Below, piece after piece: positions 8,597 through 17,914 of a DNA stretch of 64,000 nt. Where the stretch lies: the NCBI RefSeq assembly GCF_009741925.1, contig NZ_WPCC01000005.1, forward strand, positions 53,122 to 117,121, given 5' to 3'. The stretch comes from Natronomonas sp. CBA1123. Its GTDB lineage: Archaea > Halobacteriota > Halobacteria > Halobacteriales > Haloarculaceae. How positions within the stretch are numbered: the first letter of the stretch is position 1; each line of letters starts with the position of its first letter. A program made the position numbers and the translations under genes. Under the pieces are notes generated by a model. It saw only the letters and a program-made list of their open reading frames with translations, had not been told where the DNA came from and ran no database searches.

Positions 8597-9034
8597 ATGG
8601 ACAGGGTACCCACACACGTGCTGGTGCCGCTGGATGGCTCACCGCTGGCAGCAGCGGCGCTCGAGCACGCCCTCGCGGTGTACGACTGCCGGACAACGGT
8701 GCTGAACGTCGTCACGCCGCTGGACGGTCCGATGAGCGAAGGGGGCATCCTCGAGTTGGACGACGACCGGCGCGAGGCAGCCGAAGAACACGCCGAAACG
8801 GTGTTGGAACGCGCCCGCGAGCAGGCCGAAGTCGCCGGAGGAACCATCGAGACGGCCGTCGAGACGGGCGACCCCGCGGAGACGATTATCGACTACGCCG
8901 AGCGCCACGGCGTCGACCACATCGTGATGGGGAGTCACAGCGAATCCCGGAACGCGCTTGCCCGACGGCTGCTCGGCACCGTCGCGACGGCCGTCGTCGG
9001 CGACGCCCCCGTCCCTGTCACCGTCATCCGGTAG
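8597..9034 (+). CDS. Universal stress protein (UspA family)
   Basis: A single-domain 145-aa Usp protein. The N-terminal strand VLVPLDGSPLA carries the ATP-contacting Asp, and the C-terminal GSHSESRNALARRLLGTVA follows the G-2x-G-9x-G[ST]-like nucleotide loop (with Ser in place of the second Gly). It probably binds ATP and acts as a cytoplasmic stress-signalling dimer. It converges on the phosphate permease gene with one base between the stops. Confidence 0.9.
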   Translation: MDRVPTHVLVPLDGSPLAAAALEHALAVYDCRTTVLNVVTPLDGPMSEGGILELDDDRREAAEEHAETVLERAREQAEVAGGTIETAVETGDPAETIIDYAERHGVDHIVMGSHSESRNALARRLLGTVATAVVGDAPVPVTVIR

Positions 9035-9035
9035 G

Positions 9036-10238
9036 TTATCGGATGCCGAGTGCGGTCGTCAGCCCCCTGTAGAGGCCGAACCCGACGGCGACCGACGAGC
9101 CGAGCGTGATGAACCAGAAGACGACGGTCCGGACGATTTTCTCCCGCGAGACGCCCGCCGACCCGCCCGCGAGACCACCTCCGATGACACCCGAGATGAT
9201 GATGTTGTTGAACGAGATGGGGATGCCGAGTGCAATCGCGAGTTGCGCGATGAGGAACCCGGGGACCAAGGCGGCGATAGAGCGCCGAACACCCAGTTGG
9301 GCGTACTCCCGGGAGGTCGCCTGCAGGAGCCGCGGGGCGCCCATCCAGGCCCCGGCGAGGATGCCGCTGGCACCGAAGGCCAACAGCGCGATGGCCGGAA
9401 GGCCCAACTCCCCGCGAGCGAGGTTCTCGAGGGGGCCGGTCGCCAACCCGACCTGACTGCCGCCGCTGGAGAAGGCGACGACGCTCCCCAGAACCAACAG
9501 GAACATCCTGATACCGGCGTCGACATCCTCGAGCATGCGTCCTCGGAGATACCGGAACGCGACGGCCCCGAAGGCGACGGTCGTCACCACGGCGACGACG
9601 TCGACGCCGGCGACGGTCGGACTCCCGAACGGCAGACCGGCGGCCCCGGCTATCGTCCCCTGGTCGGCGTCCGGAGCGGGGATGATGCCGAGACGGATGT
9701 TCGCGATGATGCCGGCGACGACCGCCGCCAACAGCGGGACGCCGACGGCCTCCGAAACGTCGTCACGGCGCAGCAGCGTCGCCGTCCCGTAGGCGACACT
9801 GGCGGACATGAACGGCACCGCGAGCCAGAACATCCCGAGTCGGCTGTAGGTCTCCCAGGCCGGCGACCCACCGAGTGAGAGTCCGACGCCGACGATAGCG
9901 CCGGTCGTGGCGAAAGCCGCGGGAATCGGGTAGCCGGAGTAGACGCCGAGTGCCATGAACGTCGCGGCGGTGAGGAGGCCGGCCGTCGCCGCCAACGGCG
10001 TGATGTCGACGCCGCCGATGAGGCTCGTGCCGACGGTCTCGGAGATGCTCCCACCCTGTGTGAGGGCGCCGAGGGCGGCGAAGATGCCGATGAGAAACGC
10101 CGCACGCATCGTCGGGACGGCGTTGGCACCGACCGCCGGAGCGAACGGCGGGGAGTTGCTGTTGGCGCCGAGCGCCCACGCCATGAACAACCCGGCCAGC
10201 GCCGCGAACCCGACGAGTGCCCAGAACGTCGCCGTCAT
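9036..10238 (-). CDS. Inorganic phosphate transporter, PiT family
   Basis: A 400-aa permease with about ten hydrophobic segments. The PiT signature occurs twice: ALGANSNSPPFAPAVGAN near residue 22 and, in the second half, ISFNNIIISGVIGGGLAGG, reflecting the family's internal duplication. PiT proteins bring in phosphate with H+ or Na+ (low-affinity, constitutive). The start at 10238 overlaps the stop of the upstream two-domain Usp gene as ATGA, excluding the longer open frame and implying coupled translation. Confidence 0.88.
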   Translation of the reverse strand: MTATFWALVGFAALAGLFMAWALGANSNSPPFAPAVGANAVPTMRAAFLIGIFAALGALTQGGSISETVGTSLIGGVDITPLAATAGLLTAATFMALGVYSGYPIPAAFATTGAIVGVGLSLGGSPAWETYSRLGMFWLAVPFMSASVAYGTATLLRRDDVSEAVGVPLLAAVVAGIIANIRLGIIPAPDADQGTIAGAAGLPFGSPTVAGVDVVAVVTTVAFGAVAFRYLRGRMLEDVDAGIRMFLLVLGSVVAFSSGGSQVGLATGPLENLARGELGLPAIALLAFGASGILAGAWMGAPRLLQATSREYAQLGVRRSIAALVPGFLIAQLAIALGIPISFNNIIISGVIGGGLAGGSAGVSREKIVRTVVFWFITLGSSVAVGFGLYRGLTTALGIR

Positions 10239-11131
10239 GCGCCCCGACGGCGGGATTGGAGACGGCCGATAAGCGACCCCAACGGGCCGTCGACTGCGTC
10301 GGCCGCCCGAGCCAACAGGACGGTCCGGTCGGTGCGGTCGGCGACGCGACGCGGGACCGACCCGACGAGTCGCTTCCGGAGGCCGCTCTGTCTGGTGGCG
10401 CCGAAGACGACGATGTCGTAGTCGGCCGCGGTCTCGACGAGTGCGTCCTCGACGTTCTCGGACTCCCGAACTCCCGTCTCGATGGCCACCTCGGAGCCGG
10501 GGGACCCCGAGACCGCCTCGACCGCCTCCGCGAGCCACCTGCTGGGCTCCTCGCGGTCTGCTCCCGGCGGTATCACCGACACCGTGGTCACCGTCGCGTC
10601 GTTGCTCGCCGCGATGGCCGCGGCAGCCATCGCCGCCGGCCGGACGTGTGGGCCACCGGCCACCGGCAGGAGCACTCGGTCGACGCCGTCGGCGGTGCGG
10701 CCGATGCGCTCGACGTAGACGTCACACGGCGCCCGTCGGAGCAGCCTGTCGACGCTCGTTCCGAGGACGACCTCCGACCGTCGGGAGGGTCCGTGCCACC
10801 CGACGAACAGCGCTTCGACGCTGGGGGCGGCGACGGCATCCAACACGCCCGCCGCGACCGACTTCGCGACGACGAGTTCGGCTTCCACGGGAACGTCCGA
10901 CGGTGCGGCCGCCGTCGCCCGGTCCAACAGCGCCTGTCGGTCGCCCGAGTACTCCCGGCGAATCGTCTCGTCGGAGAACACCTCGAACGGCGAGTCGTGG
11001 GATTTGACGACGACGCTCACCAGCCGAATCCGGCCGTCTCGGGCCCGGGCGAGGTCGCCAGCGGTTCGAACCAACTGCTCGACGTGGTCGGGATTACCGA
11101 CTGCGACAACGACCTCTGGGTCCGTAGTCAT
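10235..11131 (-). CDS. Tandem universal stress protein, operon partner of PiT permease
   Basis: A 298-aa protein of two Usp-like halves (about residues 1-140 and 145-275). The second half ends with GATRQSGLRKRLVGSVPRRV, a good Usp nucleotide loop; the first half has the parallel WHGPSRRSEVVLGTSVDRLL. ATGA overlap with the PiT gene suggests it senses energy or nucleotide state for that transporter (inference). The ATG at 11131 (MTTDPEV) is preferred to the upstream one at 11158 because the strand encoding EVVVAVG begins a normal Usp fold there. Confidence 0.8.
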   Translation of the reverse strand: MTTDPEVVVAVGNPDHVEQLVRTAGDLARARDGRIRLVSVVVKSHDSPFEVFSDETIRREYSGDRQALLDRATAAAPSDVPVEAELVVAKSVAAGVLDAVAAPSVEALFVGWHGPSRRSEVVLGTSVDRLLRRAPCDVYVERIGRTADGVDRVLLPVAGGPHVRPAAMAAAAIAASNDATVTTVSVIPPGADREEPSRWLAEAVEAVSGSPGSEVAIETGVRESENVEDALVETAADYDIVVFGATRQSGLRKRLVGSVPRRVADRTDRTVLLARAADAVDGPLGSLIGRLQSRRRGA

Positions 11132-11269
11132 CGTGTGTTGTTGTCTATAAACACACAAACGCCTGTCGATATTTCAATCCACCTCCGGTGCGAGGCTACA
11201 ACTACATGATTAATCGTCTCAAGTACTTGTTGCCGTGAGCCACAGTAACACATTCCACGGGTGGTCGCC

Positions 11270-13429
11270 GTGAGCGCCGACGGCGACCGCAACCGCCCGC
11301 GCCTGCTGGCGATGGACACGGGCGGGACGATGACCGACACCTTCGTCGTCGACGACGAGGCGAACTACACGGTCGGCAAGGCACAGACGACGCCGGACGA
11401 CGAATCCGTGTGTACGACGAACTCCTTCGCCGACGCCGTCGGTAACTGGGGCATCGAACCCACGGATGGTGCCGGCAAACTCGAGGGCATCGTCTACTCC
11501 GGGACGGCGATGTTGAACCGCCTGCTCGAACGGGAGGGGTCGGGGGACATCGGCGTCATCACCAACGGCGGCATGGAGGACCAACTGCGGTTCGGCCGCG
11601 GCATCCAGTCATGGGCCGACCGCTCGTATGCGGGTCGACTCCACGCCCGCGAACACGAACACCCCGAACCGCTCGTCCCGCGGGAGAACATCCGCGGCGT
11701 CCGCGGCCGGATGAACATGGCCGGCCTGCCGACGCTGCCGCTGTACGAAGACGAGGCCTACGAGGCGATTCAGGACCTGCTCGACCGCGGCGTCCGGGTC
11801 ATCTGCGTCTGCCTCGTCTACTCGTATCTCAACGACAACCACGAGCAGAAAATCAAGGACATCGCCGAGGAGGTGATGGAGGAACGCGGCGAGTCGGTCC
11901 CCATCTGGCTGTCTTCCGAACAGAAACCGATTCGCGGGGAGTTGCCGCGACTGAACACCTTGGTCATCGAGGCCTACGCCGCCGAACCCTCCCGCGAACA
12001 ACTCCGGCAGGTCGACGACGGCTTCGCCGAGTTGGGGTCGGAATCGCCCGTCCGGGTGCTCACCTCTTCTGGCGGAACGGTCGCCCCCGAACACGACTGG
12101 CTGGTCGATACGATGCTGTCCGGTCCCATCGGCGGCATCTTCGGCGGGGAGTTCCTCGCCGAGGAACTCGACATCGACAACCTCGTCTGCTCGGACGTGG
12201 GCGGCACCTCCTTCGACGTGGGGCTCATCACCGAGGGCCACTACCCCACACGGTGGGACCAGAGCCTCGCGCAGTTCATGGTGAACATCCCGATGACGGC
12301 GATGGACACCATCGGGTCGGGAACGGGGTCGTACGTCCGCGTCGACCGCACCTCCGAGCGCATCGAGGTCGGCCCCGACTCGGCGGGCTACAAGGTCGGC
12401 TACTCCAACATGGACAGCGACGTGGACACGGTGACGGTCACCGACTGCACGCTCGCCCTCGGCTATCTCAACCCCGATTCGTTCCTCGGCGGCGACATCC
12501 CGATGGACCGCGACGTGGCCATCGACGCCATCGACGAGCAAATCGCCAGCCCGCTCGACGAGGACCCAATCGAGACGGCCCGCGGTGTCCTCGACATCGT
12601 CGAACGCGACATGTCGAACGAACTCCGCGGCCTCATCCTCGGGTTGGGCTACTCCCCGGAGAACTACACGCTGATGAGCTACGGCGGCGGTGGGCCGCTG
12701 CACGCCGCTGGCTACAGCCGCGGCCTGGAGTTCGAGGACATCCTCATCCCACAGTGGGCGGCGGCGTTTTCGGCGTTCGGCTGTGCGTGTGCCGACTCGG
12801 CGTACCGCTACGACCAGTCGGTCGACGAGATACTCCAGCCGGACTTCTCGAACGCCTCGTCGGTGGCGTACTCCATCAACGACACCCTCGAAACCCTCAG
12901 AGAACGGGCGGAGGCGGCCTTCGACCGCGACGGCGTCGACCCCGACACCGTCGAGTTCCAGCCGTCGCTTCGCATCCAGTATCTCGGGATGCTCGACGAC
13001 CTCGAAGTCGACATCAGCGAGGTCTGGGACGGGGAAGCGGGCATCGACGCGGAAGGCGTCGAGGACATCATCGACCGCTACGAGGCGAAATTCGACCAGG
13101 TGTTCCAGCGCGCCGCAAAGTCCCCGGAGAACGGCTATCAGATTACGATGGCCATCGGCGTCGGCGTCGGCCCCTCGGCGAAGCCGACCATCCCACAGGA
13201 GGAGTTACAGGATGAGACGCCACCCGAGGACGCCCACAAGGGCACCCGGGACATCTACTGGGACGACGGCTGGCACGCCGCCGACCTCTGGCAGATGCGC
13301 GACATCCAGCCGGGCAACCGCATCGAGGGCCCCTCGGTCATCGAGGCGCCCGCGACGACCATCCTCGTGCCGCCGGGCTACGAGGCACCGCTCGACGAGA
13401 ACCGAATCTATCACCTACAGGAACAATGA
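11270..13429 (+). CDS. acxA: Acetone carboxylase beta subunit (HyuA-like)
   Basis: A protein of 719 aa (722 if read from the GTG at 11261) of the hydantoinase A/oxoprolinase superfamily. Nucleotide-binding ASKHA loops are DTGGTMTDTFVVDD near residue 15 and CSDVGGTSFDVG near residue 310. In acetone carboxylase this subunit uses ATP to activate bicarbonate and acetone, and the complex makes acetoacetate. Length and gene order (beta, alpha, gamma) match bacterial acxABC. The GTG at 11270 is favoured because GGGTGG lies just before it as a ribosome site; the GTG at 11261 is the alternative. The stop overlaps the next start as ATGA. Confidence 0.78.
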   Translation: MSADGDRNRPRLLAMDTGGTMTDTFVVDDEANYTVGKAQTTPDDESVCTTNSFADAVGNWGIEPTDGAGKLEGIVYSGTAMLNRLLEREGSGDIGVITNGGMEDQLRFGRGIQSWADRSYAGRLHAREHEHPEPLVPRENIRGVRGRMNMAGLPTLPLYEDEAYEAIQDLLDRGVRVICVCLVYSYLNDNHEQKIKDIAEEVMEERGESVPIWLSSEQKPIRGELPRLNTLVIEAYAAEPSREQLRQVDDGFAELGSESPVRVLTSSGGTVAPEHDWLVDTMLSGPIGGIFGGEFLAEELDIDNLVCSDVGGTSFDVGLITEGHYPTRWDQSLAQFMVNIPMTAMDTIGSGTGSYVRVDRTSERIEVGPDSAGYKVGYSNMDSDVDTVTVTDCTLALGYLNPDSFLGGDIPMDRDVAIDAIDEQIASPLDEDPIETARGVLDIVERDMSNELRGLILGLGYSPENYTLMSYGGGGPLHAAGYSRGLEFEDILIPQWAAAFSAFGCACADSAYRYDQSVDEILQPDFSNASSVAYSINDTLETLRERAEAAFDRDGVDPDTVEFQPSLRIQYLGMLDDLEVDISEVWDGEAGIDAEGVEDIIDRYEAKFDQVFQRAAKSPENGYQITMAIGVGVGPSAKPTIPQEELQDETPPEDAHKGTRDIYWDDGWHAADLWQMRDIQPGNRIEGPSVIEAPATTILVPPGYEAPLDENRIYHLQEQ

Positions 13430-15699
13430 GCATCGAGAACGACAAGGTCGGCGAGGAGAAACTCGCCGTCACGGAGAAACTGACGAACGGTGGCGAAATC
13501 GGCTGGGACGGGCAATCGTTGCAGTCGATGCTCGCAGAGACCGAGCGGTTGACCGAGGAGACCGGCCACTACCGCGGCCTCGAGGACCTCGAGCTCAAAG
13601 AGGAGAACCGCTTCGAGTACGAGCGGCTCTACTCCCGCCTTCGCGGGGCGTTGGTCTCCGCCCGGGAGACCGCACTCCACGTCTCGGCGTCGCCCATCGT
13701 CCGGGAAATCGGCGAACTGTGCTTCCAGATTTACACCCCGGAGGGCGACTCCATCGCCGTCTCGACGGGCATCATCGTCCACGTCCACACCGGGTCGCTG
13801 GCCATCAAGTGGATGATAGAGGAGGATTACGAACACGACCGGGGCATCGAACCCGGCGACGTGTTCTGCAACAACGACAACGACCTCGGCAACGTCCACA
13901 CGACTGACGTCCACACCATCGTCCCCATCTTCCACGACGGGGAGTTGGTGGCGTGGGCCGACGGCGTCACCCACGAGGCCGACATCGGCGGCGCCTCACA
14001 GGGCCATACCTCCATCGTCCACACCTCCCGCTTCGAGGACGGCATCTACGCGACGTGTGAGAAAATCGGCGAGGGCGACGAGTTGTATCAGGACTGGAAG
14101 ACCCGCGGCGAGCGGTCGACGCGGACCCCGATGTACTGGGACTTAGACGAGAAGTGTCGCCTCGCCGGCTGTCACATGATTCGGGAGGCGGTCCACGACA
14201 TCATCGATGACGTGGGCGCCGAGACGTTCAAGCAGTTCACCCGAGAGGCCGTCGAGGAGGGTCGCCGAACGATGGAATCGCGCGTCCAAGAACGGCTGTT
14301 CCCCGGCACCTACCGGAACAGTTCCTTCGTCGGCCTGCCGCTGGCCGAGGAGGGCTGGAAACCCGAACAGCAGAAGGACAGCCTCCATCACCTCCCCGTC
14401 GAGATGGACATCAACGCCGACGGCACGATGTCGCTGGACATGGAGGGGACCTCCTCGCAGGGCGCCCACTCCTTCAACGCCGCCGAGGGGTCGATGACCG
14501 GCGGGCTGTGGGTGTCGCTCACCCAGTGTCTGCTCCACGACGGGAAGGTCAACGACGGCTCTCACTACGCCTTGGAGACGAACTTCCCGGAGGGGAGCCT
14601 GACGAACCCCGACGACCCACAGTTGTCGTTTCACGCGCCGTGGGGGACCATCATGCCGGCGTTCCAGTCGGTGTGGCAGAACGTCTCGCAGGCGTTCTTC
14701 TCCCGTGGGTTCCGCGAGGAGGTCGTCACCGGCTACTCCGAGACGACCGACACCGTCCAGGGCGGCGGGACGCTGATGGAGAGCATGGCCCAGATGATTC
14801 CCGACGAAGTGGGCGATTACTTCCCGGTCAGCCCCTTCGACCTCTCCTGTCAGGGGTTGGGGGCGTCGGCCGTCCGGGACGGCCTCGACCACGGCTATGC
14901 GATGTGGAACCCCGAGGCCGACATGGGCGACGTAGAGGAGTGGGAGATGGTCCAGTGGGGGACCCAGTATCTCTCCAGACAGATGAAGACCGACTCGGCG
15001 GGCCACGGCAAGTACCGCGGCGGCTCCGGCTGGGAGGGCGTCATGACCGTGATGGGTACCGAGGACTGTACGCTGTACAAGGCCTCCATCCCGGACGTGG
15101 CGTTCTCGACGGCGGGGATGGCCGGCGGCTATCCCGGGTCGACGAAGTACGCCGTCCGCGCCCACGACACCGACCTCGCCGACCGGGCACGGGAAGGCGA
15201 GCCGTATCCGACCGGTGACACCCCACCCGGGACCTTCGAGGAGCAAATCGACGGCGACATCGAGCGCACCCACCGTGGGAACTACTTCCCCAAGGAGTTC
15301 GACAACCACGACGTGATGCACTTCCAGATGGGCGGCGGGCCCGGGTGGGGTGACCCACTGGAGCGCCCACTGGAGAAGGTCGTCGCCGACGTCGAAGAGG
15401 AAATCTACTCGCCGGAGACCGTCGAGAAGGTGTACGGCGTCGTCGGCGAGTTCGACGAGAAGAACCGCGTCTTCGAGATGGACCGAGCGGCCACCGAGGA
15501 CGCCCGCGAGAAGATTCGAGAGCGGCGTGCCGAGGAGAGCGTCCCCTTCGAGGAGTTCTTCGAAGCAGAGCGCGAGCGCGTTCAGGACGGCGACGTCTCC
15601 GACCCCGTCGCCGAGATGTACGTCGACGCCTTCGACATCTCCGAGGAGTTCGAGGCGGAGTTCGACGAGTTCTGGGACATCGACAGGAGTGGATTCTGA
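13426..15699 (+). CDS. acxB: Acetone carboxylase alpha subunit (HyuB-like)
   Basis: A 757-aa hydantoinase B-type subunit. His158, Asp161 and His183 (VHTTDVHT, then GVTHEADIGG) have the same 3- and 25-residue spacing as the manganese ligands I recall for the Xanthobacter enzyme, supporting a carboxylation active site rather than a plain hydantoinase. Gly-rich loops QMGGGPGWGDPLE near residue 635 are typical of the family. It overlaps acxA by ATGA and is followed after two bases by acxC. In the complex this subunit joins carboxy-phosphate-derived CO2 to the enolate of acetone. Confidence 0.78.
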   Translation: MSIENDKVGEEKLAVTEKLTNGGEIGWDGQSLQSMLAETERLTEETGHYRGLEDLELKEENRFEYERLYSRLRGALVSARETALHVSASPIVREIGELCFQIYTPEGDSIAVSTGIIVHVHTGSLAIKWMIEEDYEHDRGIEPGDVFCNNDNDLGNVHTTDVHTIVPIFHDGELVAWADGVTHEADIGGASQGHTSIVHTSRFEDGIYATCEKIGEGDELYQDWKTRGERSTRTPMYWDLDEKCRLAGCHMIREAVHDIIDDVGAETFKQFTREAVEEGRRTMESRVQERLFPGTYRNSSFVGLPLAEEGWKPEQQKDSLHHLPVEMDINADGTMSLDMEGTSSQGAHSFNAAEGSMTGGLWVSLTQCLLHDGKVNDGSHYALETNFPEGSLTNPDDPQLSFHAPWGTIMPAFQSVWQNVSQAFFSRGFREEVVTGYSETTDTVQGGGTLMESMAQMIPDEVGDYFPVSPFDLSCQGLGASAVRDGLDHGYAMWNPEADMGDVEEWEMVQWGTQYLSRQMKTDSAGHGKYRGGSGWEGVMTVMGTEDCTLYKASIPDVAFSTAGMAGGYPGSTKYAVRAHDTDLADRAREGEPYPTGDTPPGTFEEQIDGDIERTHRGNYFPKEFDNHDVMHFQMGGGPGWGDPLERPLEKVVADVEEEIYSPETVEKVYGVVGEFDEKNRVFEMDRAATEDAREKIRERRAEESVPFEEFFEAERERVQDGDVSDPVAEMYVDAFDISEEFEAEFDEFWDIDRSGF

Positions 15700-15701
15700 C
15701 A

Positions 15702-16208
15702 ATGGCAACCGAAACCGACAGACAACAGGTCGAAAAGCTCATCGACGGCGAACTCGGCTGGGAGGAACTGCGCAACGACGTGTTGCCGGACCCGAAAGAC
15801 GACCAGCGCTTCGAGGTGACCCGACGACTGTTACAGGAGGACGTGGAGTGGGACGACCCCATTCTGCTGCCGCTGAACGACCACCTCTACGTCGTCGGCT
15901 CCGAACAGGGCCGCATCGTCAAGTGCGACTGTGGCCACGAGTTCTGCGGCGTCGAGAAGAACTGGAAAGAACACGCCCGCGTCCGCGTCCGCGAGGACGA
16001 AGACGACCACCGCGAAATCTACCCGGAGTATCAGACGCCACACCCCGACTGGACGTTCCAACTGCGGGAGTGGTTCTGTCCCGGCTGTTTCGCCCAGCTC
16101 GACGTGGACGCCGTGCCGGCGGGCTATCCCGTCTTACAGAACTTCGAACCCGACATCGACACCTTCTACGAGGAGTGGCTGGGCGAGAAGGCGCCGGATA
16201 AGCGCTAG
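15702..16208 (+). CDS. acxC: Acetone carboxylase gamma subunit (zinc-binding)
   Basis: A 168-aa protein, the usual AcxC length. Zinc-ligand candidates are the cysteines of KCDCGHEFCG near residue 68 and EWFCPGCFAQLD near residue 125. This small subunit exists only in acetone and acetophenone carboxylases, so it decides the identity of the whole operon against ordinary hydantoinase or oxoprolinase. It starts two bases after the acxB stop. Its stop is shared in a CTAG palindrome with the convergent phosphatase gene. Confidence 0.8.
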   Translation: MATETDRQQVEKLIDGELGWEELRNDVLPDPKDDQRFEVTRRLLQEDVEWDDPILLPLNDHLYVVGSEQGRIVKCDCGHEFCGVEKNWKEHARVRVREDEDDHREIYPEYQTPHPDWTFQLREWFCPGCFAQLDVDAVPAGYPVLQNFEPDIDTFYEEWLGEKAPDKR

Positions 16209-16819
16209 CGCTCCCACTCCGTCACGTTCTCGCGGTGAACCGCCATCCCGTCGTCGACGCGAATCTCGTTGACCGCACAGTTGGCCTGATGGTGGCTGCC
16301 GAGCGCTTCCTCGAGGTCCATCCCCTTGGCGTATCCCAAGAGGACGTGAATCGGGCCGCCGTGGGTGACGACGAGGAGCGTCTCGCCATCGTAGGCGTCG
16401 ACGACGGACCAAAAGCGGTTGGTCACGCGGTCGGCCACGTCTCGCAACGATTCGCCGCCTTCGGGAATACGCAGCGACGCCTCGTAGGCGGCCTCGCCGA
16501 GACCGAACTCCGGGAAGCGCTCCTCTACGTCGCCGTAGGTGAGGCCCTGATACACGCCCAAATCGCGCTCCCGCCAGTGGGGTTCGAACTCGACGGGCAC
16601 GTCGCCGACGCCCTCCAGCAGGCGGTCGGCCGTCTGGCGAGTCCGAACCGAATCCGACGAGAAGACGCGGTCGATGTCGTACTCCTCGGCGAGGAACTCG
16701 CCGGCGGCCCTGGCCTGCTGTCGGCCCGTCTCGTTCAGGGGGACGGGCGCCCACCCCTGCATCCGGCCGTTCTTGTTCCAGTCGGTCTCGCCGTGGCGGA
16801 CGACGACGACGCGTGTCAT
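16205..16819 (-). CDS. Histidine phosphatase / phosphoglycerate mutase-like
   Basis: A 204-aa member of the histidine phosphatase superfamily. The catalytic RHG motif is VVVRHGETDWNKNGRMQG at residue 6 onward, the second His is in LVVTHGGPIHVLLG near residue 150, and the phosphate-pocket Arg/Glu are in ERDLGVYQGL. Substrates vary in this family (phosphoglycerate, adenosylcobalamin phosphate, sugar phosphates), and the neighbours do not settle it. The next gene upstream on the same strand is 6-phosphogluconate dehydrogenase, which may hint at sugar-phosphate work. Confidence 0.85.
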   Translation of the reverse strand: MTRVVVVRHGETDWNKNGRMQGWAPVPLNETGRQQARAAGEFLAEEYDIDRVFSSDSVRTRQTADRLLEGVGDVPVEFEPHWRERDLGVYQGLTYGDVEERFPEFGLGEAAYEASLRIPEGGESLRDVADRVTNRFWSVVDAYDGETLLVVTHGGPIHVLLGYAKGMDLEEALGSHHQANCAVNEIRVDDGMAVHRENVTEWER

Positions 16820-16862
16820 TTCGCGGGCCTACGCCGGCGGCGTGTATGAGTGTTCTGTCGGG

Positions 16863-17765
16863 TCACTCCCGCCGTTTGACTTCGTGTCGGCCGAAGCCGT
16901 ATCGCAGGCGGTTGGCGAGGCGTCGGGAGAACTTCCCCTTCTCGGGGGCGCGAGAGTCGAAGCGCTCGCCGAGGGCCTCGTAGATGAGCGGCACCGCGAT
17001 TTCCTGTTCGAGCGCCTCCTGGACGGTCCAGGTTCCCGTCGACCCTCCAGCGATGTGGTCGTCCACATCGCCCAAATCGTTGCCTTCCTCGTGGAACGCC
17101 TCCTCACAGAGCTCCAGCAGCCACGACCGGATGACGGCGCCGTTGTTCCACGTCCGGGCGATAGACTCCATGTCGAGGTCGTAGCGACCCTCCGAGAGGA
17201 GTTCGAACCCCTCGCCGTAGGCCTGCATCAGCGCGTACTCGACGCCGTTGTGGACCATCTTCACGTAGTGGCCCGACCCCGAGGGCCCCATGCGGTCGTG
17301 ACCGTCGGGACCGGTCGCGACGGCGTCGAAGACGGGCACCATCGCCTCGTAGGCCCATTCGGGGCCACCGACCATCAGCGAAAAGCCCACCTCGGCGCCG
17401 GCGGGGCCGCCCGAGGTGCCGCAGTCGAGATACGCCGCGTCGAGTGCTTCGGCGCGCTCGACGGAGCGCTCGAAGTGGGAGTTGCCGCCGTCGACGACCA
17501 CGTCGTCGGCGTCGAGTAGCGGGTCGAGGTCGTCGAGCGTCGCGTCGACGGCGTCGCCTGCGGGCACCATCAGCCAGATGCGCTTCGCCTCGGGAAGTTG
17601 GGAAACGAGGTCAGCGATGGAGTCGGCGGGAGTGGCTCCGGCGTCAGCAGCCGCCGAGACGGCCTCGTCGTCGAGGTCAAAAGCGACCACGTCGTGTCCG
17701 TCTTCGAGTACCCGGTCGACGACGATACGGCCCATCCGGCCCAGTCCGATGACGCCCAGTTGCAT
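16863..17765 (-). CDS. gnd: 6-Phosphogluconate dehydrogenase, decarboxylating (short form)
   Basis: A 300-aa protein, the short GndA type used in the haloarchaeal oxidative pentose phosphate pathway to make ribulose 5-phosphate, NAD(P)H and CO2. The Rossmann motif is GVIGLGRMGRIV at residue 4, the substrate loop DCGTSGGPAGAE near residue 115, and the catalytic Lys/His region GSGHYVKMVHNGVEY near residue 165. The ATG at 17765 starts directly before the first strand; the open frame upstream is non-homologous. A minus-strand TATA-like CATTTATG near 17849 suggests a 5' leader of about 60 bases. Confidence 0.9.
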   Translation of the reverse strand: MQLGVIGLGRMGRIVVDRVLEDGHDVVAFDLDDEAVSAAADAGATPADSIADLVSQLPEAKRIWLMVPAGDAVDATLDDLDPLLDADDVVVDGGNSHFERSVERAEALDAAYLDCGTSGGPAGAEVGFSLMVGGPEWAYEAMVPVFDAVATGPDGHDRMGPSGSGHYVKMVHNGVEYALMQAYGEGFELLSEGRYDLDMESIARTWNNGAVIRSWLLELCEEAFHEEGNDLGDVDDHIAGGSTGTWTVQEALEQEIAVPLIYEALGERFDSRAPEKGKFSRRLANRLRYGFGRHEVKRRE

Positions 17766-17914
17766 ATCCGACCCCTCGTCGGGGCCGCAAGTGAGGGTTG
17801 TGATTCCGCGTGCGTTCACCGCCCGCCGGTCGTGGGGCGGATTCACACATAAATGACCGGATAGAGGCGCCAGTAACCCTTTGGCTATAGTTACGGATAC
17901 ATCGAGTCGAAAGG

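Noticed and set aside
10239..10538. N-terminal 100-residue extension of the PiT permease
   Set aside because: It lies inside the tandem Usp gene in another frame; the ATGA overlap at 10235-10238 fixes the start.
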